From contig NZ_JACHMF010000001.1 of assembly GCF_014204895.1 (NCBI RefSeq), forward strand, positions 620,001 to 684,000: 64,000 nt of DNA, written 5' to 3'. Shown piece after piece: positions 50,110 to 57,549 of the stretch (its first letter is position 1; every line of letters starts with the position of its first letter). The position numbers and the translations under genes are program-made. The notes below the pieces were generated by a model. It worked only from the letters and a program-made list of their open reading frames with translations. It did not search any database and was not told the origin of the DNA. Source of the DNA: Paractinoplanes abujensis. GTDB taxonomy: Bacteria > Actinomycetota > Actinomycetes > Mycobacteriales > Micromonosporaceae.

Positions 50110-51474
50110 TCAGTAGACGGGCGCGAGGTCCGATTTGTCCGCAGGAGAGGGGGAAGAAGCAGCGAGGGGTTGCCGCGCGAGATGGCGTACGAGCCGCAGC
50201 CAGACGACGGCGAGCACCCCGTAGACGAGCGTGAAGCCGGCGAGCGAGAAGAGAACCTCGGTGCTCGTCAGGCCGGGTGAGATCCCGTCGGCGGTCTTGG
50301 AGATGCCGAACGCGATCCACGGCTGCCGCGCGGTCTCGGTGAAGATCCAGCCGAAGGTGTTGGCCGCGGCGGGCAGCAGCGGGATGAGCGGCAGCCACCG
50401 GGTCAGCCAGTGCGGAGCTTGACGAGCTTTCCGCGTACGCCAGAGGTAGAACGCGGCGACGGCCATGGCGAGCATCCCCGCGCCGATCATGAGCCGGAAC
50501 GTCCAGAAGGCGACCGGGATCATCGGCACGTACGAGCCGGGGCCGAACTCCGCCGCGTACTGCGCCTGCAGGTCGTCGATGCCCTGCACGGTGGCGCCGG
50601 GGTCGCCCTTGGCCAGGATCGACAGCAGCCAGGGAATCTCCAGCGCGAACTCGGGCAGCGGCTTGCCGGTCGCGAAGACGGCGAACGGCGCGCCCGACGT
50701 CGTCTCGTACAGGGCCTCGGCGGCGGCCATCTTCATCGGCTGGACCTCGGTGATGACCTTGCCCAGGTGGTCGCCGGTCAGCGCCGTGAACCCACCCCCG
50801 GCCAGCGTCAGCCAGGCGCCGAGACGAGCCAGGATCCTGTACGCGGGGTCGGCCGCGAGACGCCACACGCCCAGCGCGAGCAGGAGCGCGCCGCCGACCA
50901 TCAGCGCCCCCGCCATGGTGTGCGGGAACGCGGCCAGGTTGACCTTGTTGAGCATCAGTTCGGTGAACGACGTGAGCCGGGCCCGGCCGGTGGCGGGGTC
51001 GAGGGCGTACGCGACCGGGTTCTGCATGAAGCTGTTGGCCGCGAGGATGATGAACGCGCTGAGCAGGGTGCCGGCCGCGACGATGACGATGCAGGCGGTG
51101 TGCACGAGCCGGGGCAGCCGGTCCCACCCGAAGTACCAGAGCGCGAGGAACGTCGCCTCCAGGAAGAACGCGAGCATGCCCTCGATGGCCAGGGTGGGCC
51201 CGAAGACGTCGCCGTAGAAGTTCGCGAAGGCGCTCCAGCCCAGCCCGAACTGGAATTCCTGCACGAGGCCGGTGACGACGCCGACGGCGAAGGTGACGAT
51301 CAGCAGTTTGCCGACGAACTTCGTCAGGTGCAGGTATTCCGCGCGACGGGTCCGCAGCCAGGCGATCTGCAGGCCGGCGGCGCTCGCGGCCAGGCTGATC
51401 GACAGCGGCACGAAGAAGTAGTGGTAGATCGTCACGACCGCGAACTGCAGCCGCGTCAGGTCCAGCACGTCCAT
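50110..51474 (-). CDS. cydA: Cytochrome bd oxidase subunit I
   Basis: This encodes 454 residues, the short Q-loop class typical of Gram-positives. Landmarks are the N-terminal RLQFAVVTIYHYFFVPLSI with the haem-ligand His, AIEGMLAFFLEATFLALW, and FTETARQPW near the C-terminus, where the usual GRQPW is ARQPW. It reduces oxygen to water using menaquinol, favoured at low oxygen. GAGGGGG precedes the ATG by about 7 nt. The promoter region holds an array of BlaI-type palindromes shared with the divergent blaI gene. Confidence 0.94.
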   Translation of the reverse strand: MDVLDLTRLQFAVVTIYHYFFVPLSISLAASAAGLQIAWLRTRRAEYLHLTKFVGKLLIVTFAVGVVTGLVQEFQFGLGWSAFANFYGDVFGPTLAIEGMLAFFLEATFLALWYFGWDRLPRLVHTACIVIVAAGTLLSAFIILAANSFMQNPVAYALDPATGRARLTSFTELMLNKVNLAAFPHTMAGALMVGGALLLALGVWRLAADPAYRILARLGAWLTLAGGGFTALTGDHLGKVITEVQPMKMAAAEALYETTSGAPFAVFATGKPLPEFALEIPWLLSILAKGDPGATVQGIDDLQAQYAAEFGPGSYVPMIPVAFWTFRLMIGAGMLAMAVAAFYLWRTRKARQAPHWLTRWLPLIPLLPAAANTFGWIFTETARQPWIAFGISKTADGISPGLTSTEVLFSLAGFTLVYGVLAVVWLRLVRHLARQPLAASSPSPADKSDLAPVY

Positions 51475-51486
51475 GGGTAGCCCCCT

Positions 51487-51523
51487 CTACGACGTCTCGT
51501 AGTAGATACTACGCCACGTAGTA
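51487..51523. promoter_or_regulatory. BlaI/MecI-type operator array between cydA and blaI
   Basis: Four alternating half-sites make three overlapping perfect inverted repeats: CTACGA-CGTC-TCGTAG (51487-51502), CGTAGTA-GA-TACTACG (51498-51513) and TACTACG-CCA-CGTAGTA (51507-51523). The GTAGTA/TACTAC core resembles operators of the BlaI/MecI family. The array begins 13 bp from the cydA ATG and ends 22 bp before the blaI -10 box, placing both genes under one regulator. Confidence 0.82.
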
Positions 51524-51545
51524 CGACGCGGTGACATAGAGGCGG

Positions 51546-51551
51546 TATGCT
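51546..51551 (+). promoter_or_regulatory. -10 box of leaderless blaI
   Basis: TATGCT fits TANNNT and lies 7 nt before the ATG at 51559. This favours that start over the ATG at 51547, which overlaps the box. No clear -35 is visible. Confidence 0.5.
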
Positions 51552-51558
51552 CGGTCAC

Positions 51559-51909
51559 ATGGCTCTCGGTGACTTGGAACGCGAGGTCATGACGCAGTTG
51601 TGGGACGCCGGTGAGCCACTCACCGTGCGGCAGGTGCACGAGCGCCTGAGCCGTCAGCGCGACTTGGCCTACACAACGGTGATGACCGTGCTCGATCGGC
51701 TGGCCAAGAAGGGCGTGGTCCTGCAGCAGAAGGCGGACCGCGCTTACAAGTACGCCGCCGCCCAGTCCCGCGAGGAGATGACGGCCTCGGTGATGCTGGA
51801 CGCGCTGTCGTCCAGCGACGACCAGGACGCGGCGCTGGCTCACTTCGTGGGGCAGCTGCCACCGGAGGCGCTGGCGGCCGCGATCGAAGCGGTGCAGAAG
51901 AAGCGGTGA
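51559..51909 (+). CDS. BlaI/MecI/CopY family transcriptional repressor
   Basis: This encodes 116 residues. MALGDLEREVMTQLWDAGEP, TVRQVHERLS and RDLAYTTVMTVLDRLAKKGV form the BlaI winged helix, followed by a dimerising C-terminus. In the classical system the repressor is cleaved after a membrane M56 sensor is triggered. The next gene encodes an M56 peptidase in a GTGA overlap. Control of cydA-cydB-cydDC rather than a beta-lactamase is indicated by the operator array between them. Confidence 0.92.
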   Translation: MALGDLEREVMTQLWDAGEPLTVRQVHERLSRQRDLAYTTVMTVLDRLAKKGVVLQQKADRAYKYAAAQSREEMTASVMLDALSSSDDQDAALAHFVGQLPPEALAAAIEAVQKKR

Positions 51910-52814
51910 CCGCGCTGCTGCTGGGTGCGCTCGGGCTGACGTTGTCGCTCGTCGTGCCCGGCATTCTGGCCAACGCCCGCTGGCCCGACCGGGCGCCGGC
52001 CGCCGCGGTGGTGCTCTGGCAGTCGATCACGTTGACGGCCGTGCTGGCCGCGCTCGGGGTGGTGCTGGCCGCGCCCGAGGAGGTCACCCGGGCCGCCGGT
52101 TCGGGGCAGACGGTGGCCGAGGTCGCGGTCGTCGGCGCCCTGGCCGTGGCCGCGGTCATCATTGTGCGCCTTCTCGTTTCCCTGTACGGGGTGAGCCGCC
52201 GTTCGCGGGCCCGCCGCGCCCGGCACCGGCTGCTCGTCGACCTGCTCGACCGGGCCGAGCAGCACCGTGAGCTCGGCCCCGACCACCTGCGCGTGCTCGA
52301 CGGGGCCCTCCCGCTGGCCTACTGCGTGCCCGGCCGCGAGCCCCGCGTCGTGCTCAGCCACGGCGTGCTGCAGGTGCTCGACCGGGCCCAGATCGACGCC
52401 GTGCTGGCCCACGAGCAGACCCACCTGCGGCATCGGCACGAGGTGGTGATGGAGTCGTTCACCGCCTTCTATCGCGCGGTGCCGCGGCCGTTGCGCAGCC
52501 GCAAGCCGCTCGACGCCGTCAACCTGCTGCTCGAAATGGTCGCGGACGACGTCGCGCGCCGGCGGGTGGGGGACGGCCCGCTCCGGGCCGCGTTGGAGCG
52601 GCTCACCGATGCCGTCCCTCTCGCGGAGGACGTCAAGCCCGACCTCCGAGGTGACGCACGTCGCAGACGGCTCGATCGGCTGGCCGCGTCGCACACCCCG
52701 TCCGTCGCCCTCAACGTGGCCGCCGGGGCCGCCGCGTTGGGCCTGCTGGTGCTACCCACGGTGATCCTGGTTGTGCCCTGGCTCGACCGCGCGCTCGCAG
52801 CCTGGCCCCTGTAG
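51906..52814 (+). CDS. M56 (BlaR1/MecR1-like) membrane metallopeptidase
   Basis: This encodes 302 residues. Transmembrane helices lie at both ends and in the N-terminal third. The zinc site is LAHEQTHLRHRHE (HExxH) with a downstream EMVADDVA acidic ligand. It lacks the penicillin-binding sensor domain of BlaR1. It is coupled to blaI by GTGA, so it probably inactivates BlaI by proteolysis, or by promoting it, when it senses a membrane or respiratory signal. The signal is unknown. Confidence 0.9.
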   Translation: MTALLLGALGLTLSLVVPGILANARWPDRAPAAAVVLWQSITLTAVLAALGVVLAAPEEVTRAAGSGQTVAEVAVVGALAVAAVIIVRLLVSLYGVSRRSRARRARHRLLVDLLDRAEQHRELGPDHLRVLDGALPLAYCVPGREPRVVLSHGVLQVLDRAQIDAVLAHEQTHLRHRHEVVMESFTAFYRAVPRPLRSRKPLDAVNLLLEMVADDVARRRVGDGPLRAALERLTDAVPLAEDVKPDLRGDARRRRLDRLAASHTPSVALNVAAGAAALGLLVLPTVILVVPWLDRALAAWPL

Positions 52815-52845
52815 TAACTCAGCGTGCAACTTCCGCCGCACAAAG

Positions 52846-52873
52846 TTGTTCGTCCGGTGCGCCTTTATATAAG
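52846..52873 (+). promoter_or_regulatory. Promoter of the NlpC/P60 gene
   Basis: TTGTTC (52846-52851), a 16-bp spacer and TATAAG (52868-52873) make one of the better -35/-10 pairs in the window. The start codon at 52970 then has a leader of roughly 90 nt. Confidence 0.55.
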
Positions 52874-52969
52874 GACATGATCGGGAGTACGGTGTTCCCC
52901 GGTCCGGCAGCCCCCCATCGTCCACCCGGCCGATCTGACGGATCACCGCCCGAAAGGACACCCACCTCC

Positions 52970-53947
52970 GTGCGTCGCGCCGCAGTTGTGCGCAGCCTGG
53001 TCTGCGCCGCCGTCGCGGTCGGGATCGTCTTCTCCGGACCCGTCGCCGCGCAGGCAACGCCCTCGCCGTCCTCGGTCGAGGCGCAGATCGACAAGCAGTG
53101 GAACGAGCTCGAACCGGTCATCGAGAAGTACAACGACGTGCACGGCACGTTGATCAAGAACAAGGCCCAGCAGAAGCAGCTGACCGCTCAGCTGAAGCCG
53201 CTGCAGACGCAGGTCGACGCCGCGATGCGGCAGGTGCGCGGGCTCGCGGTCGACGCCTACAAGCAGGGCTCGCCCAACGCGCTCAACGCCATGCTGATCA
53301 GCGGCTCGCCGACCGGCCTGACCGACAAGCTGATGTACCTGGACCAGCTCGCCCGGCACCAGCAGGAGCAGATCGCCGACGTCGCCGCGCTGCGTGACAA
53401 GCTGGCGGCCACCAAGGCCGACCTGGACGTGGTGACCAAGGAGAACGCCGCCCGCGACGCCGACCTGGCCAAGCGCAAGAAGGCGATCGAAGCCAAGATC
53501 ACGTCGCTGCAGAAGCTGCGGATCCAGGCCTACGGTGCGTCGGGCGCGGAGGACGGACCGTTCAAGACCGGCCCGTGCCCGGTGGACTACACCAACGACA
53601 AGGGCGGCCGCGCGGCCCAGCGGGCCTGCGACCTGATCGGCCTGCCCTACGTCTTCGGCTCGGCCGGCCCCAACTCGTACGACTGCTCGGGTCTGACCCA
53701 GGAGGCGTGGGCGAGTGTCGGGGTGCACCTGGACCACTACACGAAAGACCAGTGGAACCAGGGCCGGCCGGTCTCCGAGGACGAGCTGCAACCAGGTGAC
53801 CTGGTCTTCTACTATCCGGGCAGCCTGCATCACGTGGCCATCTACATCGGCGGCGGCATGGTCGTGCACGCGCCGCACACGGGCGACCACGTGCGCATGG
53901 CGACGATCGACCGCGGCCCGATCGCGGGTTACCGCCGGCCCGGCTAG
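52970..53947 (+). CDS. Secreted NlpC/P60 peptidoglycan endopeptidase with coiled coil
   Basis: This encodes 325 residues from GTG 52970 with a Sec signal (VVRSLVCAAVAVGIVFSGPV, then AAQA). Residues about 35-210 form a long coiled coil like RipA-type hydrolases. The NlpC/P60 domain (about 215-325) has catalytic Cys239 in NSYDCSGL, His288 in HHVAIYIG and a third His near 301, so it should cut the D-Glu/mDAP stem bond in the wall during growth or division. Upstream starts in the frame lack support because the signal peptide begins here. A strong terminator follows. Confidence 0.9.
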   Translation: MRRAAVVRSLVCAAVAVGIVFSGPVAAQATPSPSSVEAQIDKQWNELEPVIEKYNDVHGTLIKNKAQQKQLTAQLKPLQTQVDAAMRQVRGLAVDAYKQGSPNALNAMLISGSPTGLTDKLMYLDQLARHQQEQIADVAALRDKLAATKADLDVVTKENAARDADLAKRKKAIEAKITSLQKLRIQAYGASGAEDGPFKTGPCPVDYTNDKGGRAAQRACDLIGLPYVFGSAGPNSYDCSGLTQEAWASVGVHLDHYTKDQWNQGRPVSEDELQPGDLVFYYPGSLHHVAIYIGGGMVVHAPHTGDHVRMATIDRGPIAGYRRPG

Positions 53948-53965
53948 ATCGACATCACCACACTG

Positions 53966-54010
53966 ATCGAAGGCCGCCGCGGCAGTTACCCGGCGGCCTT
54001 CGATGTTCCC
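53966..54010 (+). terminator. Terminator after the NlpC/P60 gene
   Basis: There is a perfect 14-bp stem, ATCGAAGGCCGCCG (53966-53979) and CGGCGGCCTTCGAT (53991-54004), with an 11-nt loop, followed by GTTCCC. It ends just before the AAA+ gene. Confidence 0.8.
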
Positions 54011-54036
54011 GGCGGGCGCGGGCATAATTCCGTGTC

Positions 54037-55281
54037 ATGAGCGACTCGCCCTTGATCGACAGCCTCACCGCGGCCGTCGAGGCCCGGCCCGACGACCTGA
54101 CGCTGCGCCTGCACCTGGCCGAGCTGCTGGTCGGCGCGGGGCGGGGCGGCGAGGCGATCGGGCACGCCGCTCAGGTCCTGGCCCGTGAACCGGGCAACGC
54201 CGCCGCCCAGAAGCTGATGACGTCCGCCCTGGGCGGCCCGGCCCCTTCCGCTCCGCCGCCCGCGGCTCCGCCGCCCGCCGCCCCGGCGTCCGCCGCTCCG
54301 GCCGAGGCCGTCGACTGGGCCGCCATGGAGCAGGATCTCGGCGACATCGTCCCGCCCCGCTTCTCGCACGAGCAGGAGCCGGTGCGGGGCCACGAGGACC
54401 GCACGTTCGACATCGAGAAGTCCACCATCACGCTGGCCGACGTCGGTGGCATGCAGGAGGTCAAGAAGCGTCTCGAGATCTCGTTCCTCGGGCCGTTGAA
54501 GAACCCCGGACTCCGCACGCTGTTCGGCAAGAGTCTGCGCGGCGGCCTGCTGCTCTACGGCCCGCCCGGCTGCGGCAAGACCTTCCTGGCCCGCGCGGTG
54601 GCCGGCGAGATGGGGGCCGCCTTCATCTCCCTGTCGATCACCGACGTGCTCAACATGTGGGTCGGCAGCTCCGAGCGCAACCTGCACGACCTGTTCCAGT
54701 CGGCCCGGGGCCACGCCCCCTGCGTGCTGTTCCTCGACGAGATCGACGCCCTCGGCCACAAGCGCAGCCAGCTCAACTCGTCCTCGATGCGGACGGTGGT
54801 CAATCAGCTGCTGACCGAGCTGGACGGCGTCGACGGCAACAACGACGGCGTGTTCGTGCTGGCCGCCACCAACGCGCCGTGGGACATCGACTCCGCGTTG
54901 CGCCGCCCCGGCCGGCTCGACCGCACCCTGCTGGTGCTGCCGCCCGACAAGCCGGCCCGCGCCGCCATCCTGCAGTACCACCTGCGCGACCGCCCGGTGG
55001 CCGGCGTCGATCTGGGCCGGGTGGCCGACGCGACCGAGAACTACTCGGGCGCCGACCTGGCGCACGTGTGCGAGACCGCGGCCGAGTTCGCGATGCGCGA
55101 CTCGATCGCCACCGGCGAGATCCGCATGATCAACCAGCAGGACATGCTGGCCGCCGCGCGCGAGGTCCGCCCGTCCACCGACGGCTGGTTCGCCACCGCC
55201 CGCAACGTGGCGATGTTCGCCAACGAGTCGGGGGAGTACGACGACCTCGCGGCCTACCTGAAGAAGCGCAAGAACCGGTGA
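54037..55281 (+). CDS. AAA+ ATPase (CDC48/Vps4-like) with N-terminal TPR-like region
   Basis: This encodes 414 residues. Residues 1-70 form a TPR-like helical pair, residues 70-95 are Pro/Ala-rich, and residues about 135-385 form a classical AAA module: LADVGGMQEVKKRLE, Walker A YGPPGCGKT (Lys181), Walker B VLFLDEIDALG, LAATNAPWDID and the arginine-finger region RRPGRLDR. There is one AAA domain and no protease or zinc motif, so it probably remodels a protein partner. It overlaps a small repeat ORF and precedes a TPR membrane protein, a likely functional partner. Confidence 0.88.
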   Translation: MSDSPLIDSLTAAVEARPDDLTLRLHLAELLVGAGRGGEAIGHAAQVLAREPGNAAAQKLMTSALGGPAPSAPPPAAPPPAAPASAAPAEAVDWAAMEQDLGDIVPPRFSHEQEPVRGHEDRTFDIEKSTITLADVGGMQEVKKRLEISFLGPLKNPGLRTLFGKSLRGGLLLYGPPGCGKTFLARAVAGEMGAAFISLSITDVLNMWVGSSERNLHDLFQSARGHAPCVLFLDEIDALGHKRSQLNSSSMRTVVNQLLTELDGVDGNNDGVFVLAATNAPWDIDSALRRPGRLDRTLLVLPPDKPARAAILQYHLRDRPVAGVDLGRVADATENYSGADLAHVCETAAEFAMRDSIATGEIRMINQQDMLAAAREVRPSTDGWFATARNVAMFANESGEYDDLAAYLKKRKNR

Positions 55282-55481
55282 CGGCGTCACAGAAGCTCGC
55301 GCCGATCACAGCGCCACACCCGGCTGGTCCGCCCCGGCTCGCGCCGGTGACAGCGTGGGCCCGGCCCGCGCCGGTGTCAGCGTCGGCCCGGCCCGCGCCG
55401 CTGACAGTGTCGGCCTGGTTCGTGCCGGTGTCAGCGTTGGCCTGGTTCGTGCCGGTGCCAGCGTCGGCGCGGCGGGCTTGA
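55278..55481 (+). CDS. Possible 67-codon ORF made of nonapeptide repeats
   Basis: A GTG overlapping the AAA+ stop (GTGA) opens 67 codons consisting largely of repeats such as ARPAPVSAS and AWFVPVSAL. It ends 17 bp before the next gene. The ORF exists mainly because the 27-bp minisatellite has no stop in this frame. It may be translated by coupling, or may be only spacer. Confidence 0.3.
   Translation: MTASQKLAPITAPHPAGPPRLAPVTAWARPAPVSASARPAPLTVSAWFVPVSALAWFVPVPASARRA
55333..55467. repeat. 27-bp minisatellite, 5 copies
   Basis: Five exact-length units start at 55333, 55360, 55387, 55414 and 55441, sharing GTGCCGGTGTCAGCGT or GCGCCGGTGTCAGCGT. A degenerate copy lies just upstream near 55291. 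The unit length equals that of the cydDC linker repeat. Confidence 0.88.
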
Positions 55482-55497
55482 TGAAGCGCGGGCGCCG

Positions 55498-56664
55498 GTG
55501 ACGTCGCCGCCCTCGGCCTATTGGCGGGCACAGCGGCTGGCCGAGGTCGGGCACTACGCGGAGGCCGAGCGGATCGCCCGCGAGGGCCTGGCCGAGGCGC
55601 CCGCCGACGGCTGGCTGCTCACCCTGCTGGCCTCGGTGTTGCGGCTGAAGCGCGACTACGCGGCTGCCCTGCGCGGGGCCGACGCCGCCGTCGCGGCCGC
55701 ACCCCTGCTGTCCGACGCGCACCTGGAACGGGCCGAGAACCTGATCGTCCTGGTGCGCTCGAAGGATGCCGTCGACGCGGCGGCCGAGGCCGTGCGGCTC
55801 GACCCCCAGGCCGCGTCCGGGCACTTCGTGCTGGCTCGCGCGCTGGCCGCCGCCCGGGACTTCGACCGGGCCCGGGCCGCCGCCGCGCACGGCCGCACGC
55901 TGGCTCCGCGCTCGGTGGAGGGCCTGCTCACGGTGGCCGACGTGGAACGCGACGCGGGCCACCGGGAGCCCGCGCTGGCCGCGGCGCGCGCGGCGCTGGC
56001 CATCGATCCCGGCAACGCGTACGGGCGTTGGTTGATCGCCATGCTGGACGCCGAGCGGCTGCGGGTGCGCCGCTCGATGCGGGCGCTGCGTGAGGTCGCG
56101 CGGGACAATCCGGCCCGCGCCGATGTGGTCTCGATGACGTGGCCGATCCGGGGCGTGCTGAGCGGGCTGCGCCGGGGCCTGGCCGTGAGCGCGGGCCTGA
56201 TCTGCGTGCTGCTGCTGATGGCGCACTGGTGGTGGGGGCCGGCCGGGTTTTTCGCGCGGATCGTGGCGGCCGTGCTGGCCGCGGTGATGGCCGGGTTCGC
56301 GGCCCGGGTGCTCATCCCCGCCGGGCGGCTGCCGTGGCGCTGTCTGGGGCTGCTGCCGCCGTTGATGCGCCGGGCCGACGTGGCGGGCCTGGCCCTCACC
56401 GCGCTCGGCGTGGCGCTGCTGGCGTTGTTCGCCGCCGTGCCGTGGTGGCCGCTGCCGGTGGTCGCGCTGGCCGTGACGCCGTTGCTGTGGCTGCTGGGCC
56501 TGACCGAGCTGCTGGGTGCGGGTCTCGATGACCCGGGCAGCCGGCAGGCGCTGAGCGACTGGACCGACGAGCTGCGCGACTGGTGGCGCACCACCAAGAG
56601 GGACCTGCGCGACGCCTGGAAGGACGACGAGGCCGGACCGGAGAACGGCCCGGCCCCACGCTGA
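55498..56664 (+). CDS. TPR-containing membrane protein
   Basis: This encodes 388 residues from GTG 55498. The N-terminal half (about 5-180) holds four to five TPR units such as YWRAQRLAEVGHYAEAERIA and ALAAARAALAIDPGNAYGRW. The C-terminal half has four transmembrane helices (AVSAGLICVLLLMAHWWWGP, IVAAVLAAVMAGFAARVLIP and two more) and a charged tail. The TPRs should face the cytoplasm. Together with the AAA+ protein upstream it may form a membrane-recruited remodelling complex; this is inferred from context only. Confidence 0.78.
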   Translation: MTSPPSAYWRAQRLAEVGHYAEAERIAREGLAEAPADGWLLTLLASVLRLKRDYAAALRGADAAVAAAPLLSDAHLERAENLIVLVRSKDAVDAAAEAVRLDPQAASGHFVLARALAAARDFDRARAAAAHGRTLAPRSVEGLLTVADVERDAGHREPALAAARAALAIDPGNAYGRWLIAMLDAERLRVRRSMRALREVARDNPARADVVSMTWPIRGVLSGLRRGLAVSAGLICVLLLMAHWWWGPAGFFARIVAAVLAAVMAGFAARVLIPAGRLPWRCLGLLPPLMRRADVAGLALTALGVALLALFAAVPWWPLPVVALAVTPLLWLLGLTELLGAGLDDPGSRQALSDWTDELRDWWRTTKRDLRDAWKDDEAGPENGPAPR

Positions 56665-56713
56665 TCAACCCGACGCCCAGGCCCTTGCGACGGCCAGGGG
56701 CGGGGCGGTCAGC

Positions 56714-57487
56714 CTATTTGTCCGACGAGGGCGCGGAGGGCGAAGAACCGGAGGACGAAGGAGCGGCAACCGCGCCGGATGGGCGGCGGGCCGAACGCGC
56801 ATAGGCCAGCATCGCCACGATCAGCGCCAGCACGCCCGCGACCAGCCCGGCGATCCCGAACACGTCGGTGCCGTCCGAGTCCTCCGCGGGGGCGGGCTCG
56901 GCCACGGCCGTGGCCACCGGGGCCGCGGCGGCCGCGTCGCCGCCCTCGGCGCCGGCCGCGGTCAGCTTGAGCACGGGGGCGGGCGACTCGGGCTCGGTGC
57001 CGTCGGTCGACGGCTCGTCGATCCACCGCACGACCGTGTTGTCGGAGTAGGTCTGCAACGCCTTGAAGATCATGTCGCCCGACTCGGGCAGCGGGCCCAG
57101 CGAGACGTCGAACTCCTGGAACTGACCCGGCTTGATCTCCGAGCCCGCCTTGGCCGTCCACGTGATCTTGGAGACGGCCTCGGTGATCTGCGCGCCGTGC
57201 GCCTCGAGCGGCTTGTCGAGCCGGCCGATCGTGGTGGCGACGTCCCACCCGGTCAGCGGCTTGACCGAGACCGAGGCCACCGGCTTGTCGGCGGGCAGGT
57301 TGATCTCGACCTTGGTCGTCGACTCCTTGTCGGACTCGTTGGGCACCCGGAAGGTGACCTTGGAATACCCACCGGCCGTCGCGGTTCCGGGGTTCACCGT
57401 GACGTGAGCGGCGGCGGGGGAGGCCAGCGCGAGGGTGAACCCGAGGACGGTGGCGCCCACCAGAGCCGAGCGCTTGAACAGGGACAT
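56714..57487 (-). CDS. YcnI-like (DUF1775) secreted copper-associated membrane protein
   Basis: This encodes 257 residues from ATG 57487 with a signal peptide ending at SPAAA, so the mature protein begins AHVTVNPGTATAGGYSKVTF. The near-N-terminal His and the sequence are typical of YcnI/DUF1775, whose Bacillus member binds copper(II) through a mononuclear brace. A C-terminal transmembrane helix (GIAGLVAGVLALIVAMLAYA) anchors it, and the Ser/Pro tail is cytoplasmic. It lies 62 bp downstream of the two-component genes on the same strand, so they may be co-transcribed. The usual copper partners CopC/CopD and SCO are not in the window. Confidence 0.85.
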   Translation of the reverse strand: MSLFKRSALVGATVLGFTLALASPAAAHVTVNPGTATAGGYSKVTFRVPNESDKESTTKVEINLPADKPVASVSVKPLTGWDVATTIGRLDKPLEAHGAQITEAVSKITWTAKAGSEIKPGQFQEFDVSLGPLPESGDMIFKALQTYSDNTVVRWIDEPSTDGTEPESPAPVLKLTAAGAEGGDAAAAAPVATAVAEPAPAEDSDGTDVFGIAGLVAGVLALIVAMLAYARSARRPSGAVAAPSSSGSSPSAPSSDK

Positions 57488-57549
57488 CCTTGTCGAACCT
57501 TCCGTGGGGGGAATACCGGCGTACGGCATTGGTCGCTCCCGGCCGCGGA

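Noticed and set aside
51547..51558. ATG at 51547 as the blaI start.
   Set aside because: It overlaps the TATGCT -10 box. The ATG at 51559 matches the family N-terminus and a leaderless start.
52815..52969. Possible c-di-AMP (ydaO-type) riboswitch in the leader of the NlpC/P60 gene, a common place for it in actinomycetes.
   Set aside because: The leader is only about 90 nt from the likely transcription start, and I cannot find the conserved GGTGAATC-type core or the needed pairing. A covariance-model search would settle it.
55278..55481. The nonapeptide ORF as a real PPE-like or antifreeze-type protein.
   Set aside because: Its residues are fully explained by translating a 27-bp minisatellite. 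There is no signal peptide and no ribosome site of its own, so it is kept only as a low-confidence feature.
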